From Desulfobulbaceae bacterium (lineage in GTDB: Bacteria > Desulfobacterota > Desulfobulbia > Desulfobulbales > Desulfocapsaceae), in contig DAOVUU010000075.1 of assembly GCA_030632405.1 (NCBI GenBank), positions 1 through 8,718 of the forward strand: a DNA stretch of 8,718 nt, given 5' to 3'. Position 1 is the first letter of the stretch; each line of letters begins with the position of its first letter. The notes under the pieces were generated by a model. The model did not search any database and was not told the origin of the DNA. It was given only the letters and a program-made list of their open reading frames with translations. Shown here piece by piece: positions 1 to 7,737 of the stretch. The position numbers and the translations under genes are program-made.

Positions 1-174
1 ATGCGGATGCCGTTTGGAAAATACACAGGGAGGTTGCTCATTGATCTTCCTGAACCGTATGTCGTCTGGTTTGCCGGGAAAGGCTTTCCTGAGGGAAAAC
101 TGGGAGAAATGTTGAGCAGTGTCTATGAGATAAAAATCAATGGGTTGGAATATCTTTTTGATCCTTATCGGTGA
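1..174 (+). CDS. DUF3820 family protein, C-terminal part (5' end outside window)
   Basis: The open frame runs from the first base and ends in TGA at 172-174, giving 57 visible residues. The block MPFGKYTGRLLIDLPEPY followed by VVWFAGKGFPEGKLGE matches the conserved core of DUF3820, a small family of roughly 70 residues named in Pfam as a putative quorum-sensing-regulated virulence factor; its biochemical function is unknown. In this family several residues normally precede the MRMPFGKY block, so the ATG at position 1 is probably internal and the true start lies to the left of the window. The product is small, with no signal peptide or membrane segment, and is probably cytoplasmic. It is convergent with the SpoIIE phosphatase gene: the two stop codons are 10 bases apart and no terminator hairpin is visible between them. 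The family call is fairly sure; the role is unknown. Confidence 0.8.
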   Translation: MRMPFGKYTGRLLIDLPEPYVVWFAGKGFPEGKLGEMLSSVYEIKINGLEYLFDPYR

Positions 175-184
175 GAAAATTCCA

Positions 185-2002
185 TCAGCCGATTTTGGTG
201 ATCACCAGGGTGATATCATCGGTTAATGGTTTTGTGTTTCTGAAGTGGGTAATCTCATCAGTAATTGCTGCAATAATACGTTTTGAACTGAGGTGGCTGT
301 TTTCGGCCAGCACTGTTTTTACTCTTTCCCTGCCGAATCTCTCTTCGTCCTCGTTTTCAGCATCCCATACACCATCACTGCCGATCACTATAATTTGTGG
401 ACCATGATCAAGGGGGAGACTGTTTGCCTGGTATTCCCATGACGGATCAACGCCAAGAGCAAGCCCTTTTCCTTTCAGCTCTGAAAAGGAGTGATTCTCC
501 GGAGAATAGACGATTGCAGGGTCATGACCGCATCGTACCCATTCCAGTTTGTTTGTTGCTGTATCAACGACCAGATAAAAAAGAGTGATAAAATTTCCGG
601 ATTTAAGCGTGTCCCTGCAGAGGAGGCGGTTTACATCTCTCATAATTGCAGCAGGCCCTCCTGAGTGTGAGATACGACAACGAACCAGTGCGCGGATAGT
701 GGCCATCATTAAGGCTGCACCAATTCCGTGTCCCACAACGTCCCCCGCAGTGATATGTACCTTGTCCTGCTGACCGGGATGGGGGAGAAGATCAAAGTAG
801 TCACCACCGGTTTCGTCGCAGTAGAGAGTGATGCCGCAGATATCAATTCCTTCTGTAGTATAGCTGCTCTGGGGCAGTAAATTCTGTTGAACCTCTCGTG
901 CTATGTTCATTGCCTCCTGCAGCCGCAATCTTTCCTGCAGTCGTTTGCTCATGGTGTTAAAATTACGTGTCAGTTCTCCGACTTCATCCCGGCTCGTAAT
1001 TTGCAGCTCTGTTCCAAAAGTGTTGGCTGCCAGGTCATTGGCTCCTTTAGAGAGTCTCCTTATAGCTCTGGTTGTTTTATTTGTGGTTATGCGTATCAAA
1101 AGAAGAGCCAGTGTAATACCGACTGCACTTATGAAAAGGTAGGAGTATCTGAATTTCATGATCGGCTGCAGGACCTTTTCACCCTGGGCGATAATTACCA
1201 TGGTCCAGGGAGCTTCATCGAGATGATAATAGCCACTGATCTCATCAGGGGGCATCCCGGGGCCAAAAATAGTTCCTGACCTGTTTTCACGTAAAGATGC
1301 CAGAGTTTTCTGCTCCAGAGAGTTGTTTTGCCCAAACAGGTTGTCTTTTCTTTTCTCCCTCATGTCTTTGAAGAGTTCGGTCTGGGTGAGTATATTACCC
1401 TGGGAATCCACCAGAAAAGCCTTATTGCTTTTCCACCAGGGGGTTTTGACTATCTGGCCGATAAGGTCGTAAAATGAAATAATCACCTCGATATGACCGA
1501 GTTTCTCGTTGTTGTCATTCCAGAATTCGGTTACAAGTGAGACCGTTTCATTTTTGAACTCACTGTTATATATGGGGGTGGACACATCCAACCCTTTCAT
1601 TCGGGAAAAATTCATATGGGGCATACTCATGCCTCTGCCCGTAAAAGCATCATTTATTCTGTTGCCCTTCCATTCCAGGTTAACCTGGACTACTCCCTCC
1701 ATTTCACGTAACTGAGCTACTATGAACTGAGCGATGTGGCGATCAACTTCAATCCCCTCTTCTTCCCGAAAGAGTTTTAATGCTTTTTTTGGCAAAAGCA
1801 GCCGCATGTCTATATGATGGGCGGCCTGCTGCAGCTTGGCAATTGCGGTCTCCTGCCACTGATCAAGAAGAGCCTGGCGAATCAGCAGCATACTCATAAA
1901 TCCCATGGTTAAAAGGATGACCAGTGTCGGTAGCAGGATAAAAAGTGTGGTTCTCTGTTGCAGTGAGGTGGGGGAGAGTTTTGAAAGGTTATTGAGATTC
2001 AT
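185..2002 (-). CDS. Membrane sensor protein with HAMP domain and SpoIIE/PP2C-type phosphatase domain
   Basis: Predicted Ser/Thr phosphatase controlled by an extracytoplasmic sensor; 605 aa from the ATG at 2002. Domain order: short cytoplasmic N-terminus; membrane segment at about residues 17-41; periplasmic sensor region at about 42-283, probably Cache-like (VDSQGNILTQTELF, then GYYHLDEAPWTMVI); second membrane segment at about 285-306; HAMP at about 306-359 (SRDEVGELTRNFNTM); then a SpoIIE domain from about 366 to the end. Metal-binding acidic residues of the PPM fold are present: D401 in GGDYFD, D421 in GDVVGHG, D543 in SDGVWDA and the D595-D596 pair in TDDIT, so it looks catalytically intact. 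Relatives such as RsbU dephosphorylate anti-anti-sigma proteins, but no such partner is visible here. An in-frame TTG at 2089 would add 29 residues that do not look coding. ATG 2002 places the first membrane segment normally, though it lacks a strong Shine-Dalgarno. A TATACT hexamer (minus strand, 2049-2054) between the two starts could be a -10 box, but has no good -35. Confidence 0.88.
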   Translation of the reverse strand: MNLNNLSKLSPTSLQQRTTLFILLPTLVILLTMGFMSMLLIRQALLDQWQETAIAKLQQAAHHIDMRLLLPKKALKLFREEEGIEVDRHIAQFIVAQLREMEGVVQVNLEWKGNRINDAFTGRGMSMPHMNFSRMKGLDVSTPIYNSEFKNETVSLVTEFWNDNNEKLGHIEVIISFYDLIGQIVKTPWWKSNKAFLVDSQGNILTQTELFKDMREKRKDNLFGQNNSLEQKTLASLRENRSGTIFGPGMPPDEISGYYHLDEAPWTMVIIAQGEKVLQPIMKFRYSYLFISAVGITLALLLIRITTNKTTRAIRRLSKGANDLAANTFGTELQITSRDEVGELTRNFNTMSKRLQERLRLQEAMNIAREVQQNLLPQSSYTTEGIDICGITLYCDETGGDYFDLLPHPGQQDKVHITAGDVVGHGIGAALMMATIRALVRCRISHSGGPAAIMRDVNRLLCRDTLKSGNFITLFYLVVDTATNKLEWVRCGHDPAIVYSPENHSFSELKGKGLALGVDPSWEYQANSLPLDHGPQIIVIGSDGVWDAENEDEERFGRERVKTVLAENSHLSSKRIIAAITDEITHFRNTKPLTDDITLVITKIG

Positions 2003-2141
2003 TTCTGGATAACTGGAGGGCAGAATTATGTGTCGAGTAATGGGGTACAGTATACATGAATTGATCGAGAAAAAACTAACTACAGACAAAATCTAAAAAT
2101 TATCGTAAAAGCAGTGACGGATTTTTATTCAAATGAATGTT

Positions 2142-2147
2142 AAGGAG
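2142..2147 (+). promoter_or_regulatory. Shine-Dalgarno AAGGAG that decides the MFS gene start
   Basis: AAGGAG lies 6 bases before the ATG at 2154. It falls inside the reading frame that would begin at the earlier in-frame ATG at 2133, which has no such site of its own. This favours 2154 as the translation start. Confidence 0.7.
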
Positions 2148-2153
2148 ACAGGG

Positions 2154-3329
2154 ATGACAGATTTTAAACCACAAAGCAAAGATGAGAGGTTCCAGACCGG
2201 CAATGTGGTTCTCCTTTCCATTTGTCATTTTATACATGATATATACTCAAGTTTTCTTGCGCCGTTACTGCCATATATCATAGATAAATTTGGTTTATCT
2301 CTTACCCAGGCAGGTTTGCTGAATACCGTCATGCAGCTCCCTGCATTGATGAATCCATACTTCGGTAAGCTCGCTGATCGTATGAGCTTTAGATATTTTA
2401 TCATTTTCGCGCCGATGTTCACAGCAGTTCCAATGTCACTTCTCGGGCTTGCACCAAATTATGGCGTGTTACTGCTACTGTTGTTTCTTACCGGTGTCAG
2501 TGTCTCGTTATTTCATGTCCCGGCGCCGGTGATGGTGTACCATGTTTCCGGGGTGAAGACCGGCAGGGGAATGAGCTTTTATATGACCGGAGGTGAACTT
2601 GCCAGAACAGTCGGTCCGGTGGCCATAATTGCGGCAGTATCAGTCCTGGGATTTGATGGATATTTCCCGGTAATGATCGTTGGTATTCTCGCTTCTGCGG
2701 TAATGTTTGTTAAACTCAAGGATATGCCCACAGTTCCCAGAAGGCATGAAACACCTTCTATTCGGACTACCTGCAGGGAAATGAAACCGTTGCTGCTACC
2801 CCTTTCAGGTATTGTCATTGTCCGTGGTTTCATGCATGGCTGTCTTGCGACTTTTTTACCTCTTTTTGTATTGGGGCAGACAAATGATGTCTGGCTTGCA
2901 GGTATTTCGTTGTCACTGTATGAGGCTGCCGGTGTCGCCGGAATTCTGACTATAGGGCCACTCAGTGATCGCTTTGGCAGGGAAACGATGCTTCTTTTTT
3001 CACTGGCATTGGCACCGGTTTCACTGCTGTTTTTTGTGTTCAGTTCCGGTTGGATCCGGTTTCCCCTTCTGGTTGTCACCGGATTTTTCTTACTGTCGAC
3101 CACACCGGTAATGCTGGCCATGATCCAGGAATATTCAAAAGAAGGCTCTTCATCGGCAAACGGCGTATTTATGATGATAAGTTTTCTTGCACGCTCTGCC
3201 ATTGTGGTTCTCATCGGCTTTGTCGCTGATCAGCTGGGACTTGAGCAGACTTATCTTTTCTGCGCTGTTATCGGCTTTCTTGGTATTCCCTTTGTTTTTA
3301 AACTGCCGGGAAGAAGGGTAAGAGAATAG
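2154..3329 (+). CDS. MFS transporter, fosmidomycin-resistance (Fsr)-like
   Basis: Predicted 12-helix major facilitator superfamily permease in the inner membrane, 391 aa from ATG 2154. The loop 2-3 motif appears as GKLADR (residues 71-76), and its pseudo-repeat between helices 8 and 9 as GPLSDRFGRE (268-277), the usual signature of MFS drug exporters. The opening helix (NVVLLSICHFIHDIYSS) with His-Asp near its end, followed by LAPLLPYI, resembles the Fsr fosmidomycin-resistance subfamily. A central loop at about residues 186-212, rich in charged and polar residues, separates the two halves. The substrate cannot be read from the sequence; many Fsr-like proteins export unrelated compounds, so the drug name is a family label only. 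It is divergent from the SpoIIE gene across a 151-bp gap, where no convincing sigma-70 promoter was found for it, and convergent with the ABC operon, with stop codons 24 bases apart. It is complete and intact. Confidence 0.85.
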   Translation: MTDFKPQSKDERFQTGNVVLLSICHFIHDIYSSFLAPLLPYIIDKFGLSLTQAGLLNTVMQLPALMNPYFGKLADRMSFRYFIIFAPMFTAVPMSLLGLAPNYGVLLLLLFLTGVSVSLFHVPAPVMVYHVSGVKTGRGMSFYMTGGELARTVGPVAIIAAVSVLGFDGYFPVMIVGILASAVMFVKLKDMPTVPRRHETPSIRTTCREMKPLLLPLSGIVIVRGFMHGCLATFLPLFVLGQTNDVWLAGISLSLYEAAGVAGILTIGPLSDRFGRETMLLFSLALAPVSLLFFVFSSGWIRFPLLVVTGFFLLSTTPVMLAMIQEYSKEGSSSANGVFMMISFLARSAIVVLIGFVADQLGLEQTYLFCAVIGFLGIPFVFKLPGRRVRE

Positions 3330-3359
3330 TAATGATATGTTGCTGGGCAACCACTATTC
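3324..3359. terminator. Candidate bidirectional hairpin at the MFS/ATPase convergent junction
   Basis: GAATAGT (3324-3330) is the inverse of ACTATTC (3353-3359). Inside it GTTGC (3339-3343) pairs with GCAAC (3347-3351) around a 3-base loop. Both flanking TAG stop codons lie in the outer stem. There is an 8-base bulge on one side and no clear T tract on either strand, so it is at best an imperfect terminator; a Rho-dependent end is equally possible. Confidence 0.35.
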
Positions 3360-4427
3360 CGGAATAGGGGCAATTCCGGGTGGTGTAATGAGTACTTTTG
3401 CAGTATCCCCCACAGCAAATTCTTGATTCCCCGTAGCGGAAACCAAAAAAAGTTCCTGACCATTCCATTTTACAGAATACTCAATAGCGGCACCAATATA
3501 AGCCCTTGAGACGATAGTACATGGCAACCCTGCCGCATCGTCATCTGCTGGTATCAGTGATAAGGCTTCAGGGCGGATGGCGATTTCAATGGTTTTGCTG
3601 ATTAGATCGGTAGACATTGGTTTATCTGTAGCAATTTCAACATTGTGAATACGTAGAAGTGATTTTTCTCCTCCTGCAATGACTTCACCTTGAACAATAT
3701 TGGCATCGCCCATGAAAGTTGCAACAAATTTGGTGTGGGGTTGCAGGTAGAGTTCTTTGGGAGTACCCTGTTGGGCTATTTCTCCATCTTTCATCACGAC
3801 AACATCATCGGATACCGCCAATGCTTCATCCTGATCGTGGGTGACATACACTGAAGTGACAGCCAGCTCTTGCTGTAAACGGCGGATATCCTCACGCATC
3901 TGGCGGCGCAGCTTACTATCCAGATTACTCAGAGGTTCGTCAAATAACATTACTTTGGGTTCAAGAATTAATGCTCGGGCCACTGCGACACGTTGCTGCT
4001 GTCCGCCTGACATCTGATCGATATAGCGTGGTTGGAATCCATCAAGTCCAACTGAGTCAAGAGCCTCTTTTACGCTTTGCTCTCGTTTTTCTTTACCAAC
4101 ACCCTGCATTTTAAGACCGTAGCCAACGTTTTGTCCTACTGTCATGTGGGGGAAGAGTGCGTACGATTGAAATACCATGGCAACATCGCGCTGGCTGGCG
4201 GATAGAACTGAAACATCTTCATCACCTAAAAAAACCTGACCAGATGTCGGGAGTTCAAGGCCGGCAATAAGTCGCAGAATCGTTGTTTTTCCACAGCCTG
4301 AGGGGCCGAGCAGGGTGGTAAGGCTTCCTGCCTGTATATCAAGATCTATTCCATGCAAGACAGTATTGTCGCCAAAGCTTTTCACAACATTGAGAAGCTG
4401 CACTCTGCTTGATTCATGTTTTTTCAT
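3354..4427 (-). CDS. afuC: ABC transporter ATP-binding protein, AfuC/FbpC-type
   Basis: Cytoplasmic ATPase subunit that powers the importer formed with the upstream permease; 357 aa, normal for the family. All nucleotide-binding motifs are visible: Walker A GPSGCGKT (41-48), Q-loop Q87 in VFQSYALFPH, signature MSGGQQQ (139-145; Met replaces the usual Leu), Walker B VMLFDEP (159-165), D-loop SNLD (167-170) and switch His197 in THDQDEAL. The C-terminal portion from about 240 is the TOBE-type extension of the CUT/Fbp/Pot class (IRPEALSL at about 284-291). The start is ATG 4427, preceded by AGGAAAG at 4432-4438. It is last in the operon, 30 bases after the permease stop, so co-transcription is likely. 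Relatives are annotated as ferric, AEP, putrescine or sugar-phosphate ATPases, and this subunit alone does not define the substrate. The symbol rests on the neighbouring binding protein and is tentative. Confidence 0.88.
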   Translation of the reverse strand: MKKHESSRVQLLNVVKSFGDNTVLHGIDLDIQAGSLTTLLGPSGCGKTTILRLIAGLELPTSGQVFLGDEDVSVLSASQRDVAMVFQSYALFPHMTVGQNVGYGLKMQGVGKEKREQSVKEALDSVGLDGFQPRYIDQMSGGQQQRVAVARALILEPKVMLFDEPLSNLDSKLRRQMREDIRRLQQELAVTSVYVTHDQDEALAVSDDVVVMKDGEIAQQGTPKELYLQPHTKFVATFMGDANIVQGEVIAGGEKSLLRIHNVEIATDKPMSTDLISKTIEIAIRPEALSLIPADDDAAGLPCTIVSRAYIGAAIEYSVKWNGQELFLVSATGNQEFAVGDTAKVLITPPGIAPIPE

Positions 4428-4457
4428 ATTTCTTTCCTAACTTTATCAGGGCTTTTT

Positions 4458-6545
4458 TTATGCTCTTTCTACCCTTGATCTTCCTATAAACTTCTCAACC
4501 AGAAAAATAACAATCAACATTGTCACAATCAGAACGGAGCCGTAAGAAACAGCCTGACCATAATCTCCATCTTCCACTCGGCCCATTATATAGGTTGTAG
4601 CCACTTGCGTGTCAGCTGTAACTAAAAATATTATAGCACTCACCGTTGTCATAGATTTTACAAAACTAAACACAATTGCAGAAATCATCGCAGGTCGCAG
4701 CAGTGGCAGTACGATAGTGAAGATTGTACGGATAGAACTGGCTCGTTGGGTAAGTGAGGCTTCTTCCAGTGATTTGTCAATTTGTGATAGTGCCGATATT
4801 CCTGAACGAATTCCGACGGGCATATTTTTAAAAATAAAGGAGATGACAATTATAATGGCAGTGCCATTGATGAGTATTGGAGCAGTATTAAATGCCAGGA
4901 CATAGCTGATACCAATTACCGTACCGGGAATGGCAAAACTGATCATAGCACTGAAATCAACAACACCTCTGCCAATAAAGCGCTTGCGGGTAGTGACATA
5001 GGCAATCATCAAGCCCATGAGTGCGGTGAGAGGTGCACCAACTGCGGCAAACTTGAGGGTTGTTATGTAAGAGGGCCACGCGCCATAACCTATTCCCCTG
5101 GCCCATAACTCCTCATAATGGGCCAGTGTGGGTGTATAATCAGCCCCCCAGTTAACTACAAATCCCCCAAGTAAAATACTGCCGTACAAAACAGCGGTAA
5201 AAAGCATCCAGGTGAGAGAGACAGAGGTTGATATTCCGCGTACCCATGCAGGCAGCGGCTGGAAATAACCGCCGGACCCTTTGCCGGTTACTGTGACATA
5301 CGATTTTTTTCCTATCCATTGCCGTTGAATAACAAAGGCTAATAATGAGAATGACAGGAGCAGGATACCAAGTGTTGACGCTCTTGCATAATCAAGCTGG
5401 GCACCTACAATACTAAAATAGATTTCAGTGGCAAGTACATCGTAATCACCACCTAATACCATGGGGTTACCAAAATCAGCCAGCGATGATATGACCGCAA
5501 GCAAAAAGGCATTGGCAATGCCGGGACGAAGCAGGGGAAGCGTAACGTAAGAAAACGTCTGTGAGTTGGATGCCCGCATGGTAACGGATGCTTCTTCGAC
5601 TGCAGGATTGATGGTGGAAACCATCCCTACCAGCAACATAAAACAGATAGGTGTAAAGGATAATGTCTGGGCTAAAAAAACACCCCAGAATCCATAAATA
5701 TAAGCCGAACGGTGAAACCAGCCTTCATTGCCTGCGCCAATGAATAAACCATCGGTGCCAAACAGGGCAAGCAGACCATCATTAATGGTCCCATTACGCC
5801 CAAAAATGAGAATTAAAGAGAGACCGATTACGAACGGAGGTGTAACAATGGGAAGCATGGAAAAGATTCGTGCCAGCCCTTTAAAGCGCTTGGTAATTCG
5901 TACTGTAAATAAGGAAAAGCACAATCCGAGAAATGTGGATGACATGCCTACTGCCACAGCCAGCATCAAGGAGTTTTGTAATGTGCGGGCAACTCCAAAA
6001 GAGGTTAAATTTTTATAGAAAGCCATTGGTGTGAATGTGCCATCTTCTAAAAAAACAACTTTAGAAAAAATGGTGGAAATGGGGAAGAGTACAAACACAG
6101 CAATAGATGCCATGATTGTAACAATGGCGGTTGTCATAAATGGGTCGCCCTGAATGAAACCCATGCGCGCCAGGGCGAGTGAGAAAATGAGTAAAAAGAA
6201 GGTGAGTTGTATTGCCGCACTGTAACCTAATGATTCATTGAGCAGGCCTGCCCCAAACAAAATGACAATAAAGGTTACGAGTGAAACTGCAGCATCAATC
6301 AAGTTCGCTTTTAGATGTAATTTCCAGGGGCGCAGTAGAAAAAGAAGAGATACAGCGAGTGAAATAAATGATGTATTAACACTTTTCCAAGCATAAGCGT
6401 TGAGAATTTCTGAACCGGTAGATTCAAAAAGGCCGTATTCCAAACCTTTCCATGGAATAATGATCCATGCAAGAAGTCCAAGTAAAACCCATTTAGTGCG
6501 AAAGTCTAGGGAGGACAGTGAACTGGAGGCAGATGTTTTATTCAT
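4458..6545 (-). CDS. afuB: ABC transporter permease, fused double-domain AfuB/FbpB-type with extra N-terminal helices
   Basis: Inner-membrane channel subunit, 695 aa, in which two homologous permease halves are fused so that one chain supplies both. Each half has an EAA coupling loop that docks on the ATPase: EEASVTMRASNSQTF...LPLLRPG near 317-342 and EEASLTQRASSIRTIF..LPLLRPA near 594-619. Permease-like helices run from about 137 to 407 and from about 439 to 685. Residues 18-127 hold about four additional hydrophobic segments before the FbpB-like core; this makes the protein much longer than the roughly 500-residue ferric permeases and close to the length remembered for AfuB of Actinobacillus. 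ATG 6545 is the only sensible start, but no good Shine-Dalgarno precedes it. The gap after the binding-protein gene is 117 bp and contains a strong hairpin, suggesting that the permease is made at a lower level than the binding protein. The operon partners are well supported; the substrate is inferred. Confidence 0.88.
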   Translation of the reverse strand: MNKTSASSSLSSLDFRTKWVLLGLLAWIIIPWKGLEYGLFESTGSEILNAYAWKSVNTSFISLAVSLLFLLRPWKLHLKANLIDAAVSLVTFIVILFGAGLLNESLGYSAAIQLTFFLLIFSLALARMGFIQGDPFMTTAIVTIMASIAVFVLFPISTIFSKVVFLEDGTFTPMAFYKNLTSFGVARTLQNSLMLAVAVGMSSTFLGLCFSLFTVRITKRFKGLARIFSMLPIVTPPFVIGLSLILIFGRNGTINDGLLALFGTDGLFIGAGNEGWFHRSAYIYGFWGVFLAQTLSFTPICFMLLVGMVSTINPAVEEASVTMRASNSQTFSYVTLPLLRPGIANAFLLAVISSLADFGNPMVLGGDYDVLATEIYFSIVGAQLDYARASTLGILLLSFSLLAFVIQRQWIGKKSYVTVTGKGSGGYFQPLPAWVRGISTSVSLTWMLFTAVLYGSILLGGFVVNWGADYTPTLAHYEELWARGIGYGAWPSYITTLKFAAVGAPLTALMGLMIAYVTTRKRFIGRGVVDFSAMISFAIPGTVIGISYVLAFNTAPILINGTAIIIVISFIFKNMPVGIRSGISALSQIDKSLEEASLTQRASSIRTIFTIVLPLLRPAMISAIVFSFVKSMTTVSAIIFLVTADTQVATTYIMGRVEDGDYGQAVSYGSVLIVTMLIVIFLVEKFIGRSRVERA

Positions 6546-6582
6546 AGATTACAAGAGCCGGGAGGACCACAAAAAAGTCTTT

Positions 6583-6638
6583 TAGCGGCTCTCCATCTTC
6601 ACCTTTTAAGTGAGAGGTTATAGACCGGAGAGCCGCTA
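6583..6638 (-). terminator. Intercistronic hairpin between binding-protein and permease genes (attenuator or mRNA-stabilising)
   Basis: A perfect 12-bp inverted repeat, TAGCGGCTCTCC (6583-6594 on the + strand) and its reverse complement at 6627-6638, has a 32-base loop containing a small nested stem. On the transcript the stem is followed by AAAAGAC and then six Us, which is close to an intrinsic terminator but with the U tract displaced. Such hairpins after the binding-protein gene commonly cause partial termination or protect the upstream message, giving excess binding protein. The repeat is certain; the function is inferred. Confidence 0.65.
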
Positions 6639-6662
6639 TAGATGGTGATGGAACTATCTGCT

Positions 6663-7691
6663 TTAACGTTCCAAGGGCTTAACTTGTTCGACCCAGCGAC
6701 TGATAAGTGCTTTGCGTGTTGCTTCACCGCCATACTTAACAAAATCATAATCAATCAAATTAACATCTTCAGGTCGTATAGCTTCTGCAGGAATTGCCGC
6801 TTCAGTATTGGTAGGAACTTGGAAGGACTGAACAGTTGCAGCAACTTCCATGCCTTCTTTCGATAAAGCCCAATCGACAAATTTCTTTGCGTTATCCATA
6901 TTACGAGCATTTTTCATAATACTCAGGCCACCAATTTCATAACCGGTTCCTTCGCAGGGAGCAACAAGCTCAAGGGGAAATCCTTTGCCTTTTTCTTTAC
7001 CATGATCATGCAGGAAACCAATGCCGACCATGGTTTCACCACGTGCAGCGTTTTTGCCGGGGGCTGAGCCGGATTTTGTATACTGACCAATATTCTGGTG
7101 GAGTTTGGTCAAATATTCAAACGCTTTATCTTCACCGTATAGTTGTGTAAAAGTTGCCAGAGCGGTGTAGGCGGTACCGGAACTCTGTGGACTTGCTACC
7201 TGTATCTTGCCTTTAAACTCGGGTTTAACCAGGTCTGCCCAGCACTTTGGCATCTCCATTTTGGCATCTTTTAATAAATCGGTATTTACGCTGAAGCCAA
7301 GAATACCGATATAGATGCCCGTAGAATGATTTTGTTTACTGGCAGCAGGATTACGGTAAGGCTCTCCTATTTTATCGAGATTAGGTGATTTATACGATTC
7401 CAGCAGTCCATTTACACCGGCTTGACTGTGTGGATCTAAAGTGCCGCCATACCAGACGTCACCCCGTGGGTTTTCTTTTTCTGCCAGTATCTTTGCGTAT
7501 GTACTTCCCGATCCATTGCGGGTCATGGACACTTTAACATCGTATTTTTTGCCAAAAGTTTCAGATGCTTTTTGACACCAGTCACCTTGTGCACTGCAAT
7601 AAATTGTTAATTTGCCTTCTGCCTGTACACCTTGTGTGGTACCAGCTATCATGAGGGCAGCCAATGGCAGGGTTAAAAGTAATTTTTTCAT
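6663..7691 (-). CDS. afuA: Periplasmic substrate-binding protein, AfuA-like (probably sugar phosphate)
   Basis: Periplasmic receptor of the importer, 342 aa. A signal peptide (MKK, hydrophobic core, then VQA cut before E25) precedes a type II periplasmic binding fold. Recognisable blocks are RNGSGSTYAK (58-67), DVWYGGTLDP (78-87), SSGTAYTALATF (170-181), TKSGSAPGKNAARGE (205-219) and GIGFLHDHGKEKG (223-235). Four cysteines (C32, C39, C150, C246) could form two disulfides. Homologues are often labelled Fe(III)-binding, but the Tyr-Tyr pair that holds iron in FbpA is not seen in the corresponding region. H228, D229 and E252 fall where AfuA of Actinobacillus, a shown hexose-phosphate binder, has sugar-contacting His/Asp/Glu (mature 205, 206 and 229 as I recall, offset 23 here). 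The start has a strong site, GGAAGGAG at 7698-7705, 6 bases before the ATG. It is first in the operon. Fold and operon role are confident; the ligand is moderately so. Confidence 0.88.
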   Translation of the reverse strand: MKKLLLTLPLAALMIAGTTQGVQAEGKLTIYCSAQGDWCQKASETFGKKYDVKVSMTRNGSGSTYAKILAEKENPRGDVWYGGTLDPHSQAGVNGLLESYKSPNLDKIGEPYRNPAASKQNHSTGIYIGILGFSVNTDLLKDAKMEMPKCWADLVKPEFKGKIQVASPQSSGTAYTALATFTQLYGEDKAFEYLTKLHQNIGQYTKSGSAPGKNAARGETMVGIGFLHDHGKEKGKGFPLELVAPCEGTGYEIGGLSIMKNARNMDNAKKFVDWALSKEGMEVAATVQSFQVPTNTEAAIPAEAIRPEDVNLIDYDFVKYGGEATRKALISRWVEQVKPLER

Positions 7692-7737
7692 GTTAAGCTC
7701 CTTCCTTAATTAAATTAGTCTACGTATTGCCTGTTAA

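Noticed and set aside
197..206. 10-bp palindrome GGTGATCACC
   Set aside because: It lies in the 3' coding part of the SpoIIE gene, is short, and has no neighbouring copy or terminator context.
2003..2089. N-terminal extension of the SpoIIE phosphatase from a TTG at 2089
   Set aside because: The added 29 residues look non-coding, the TTG has no Shine-Dalgarno, and ATG 2002 gives a normal N-terminus just before the first membrane segment.
2133..2153. Earlier in-frame ATG of the MFS gene at 2133
   Set aside because: The AAGGAG site at 2142-2147 is correctly spaced for the ATG at 2154 and would be inside the coding region if 2133 were used.
2003..2153. Sigma-70 promoter for the MFS gene beginning with TTGATC at 2061
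   Set aside because: No acceptable -10 hexamer occurs 16-18 bases downstream.
2579..3214. Long minus-strand open frame of about 211 codons
   Set aside because: It lies fully antisense to the MFS gene, has low-complexity Ser/Pro/Arg-rich composition and shows no family motif; it is a shadow of the real gene.
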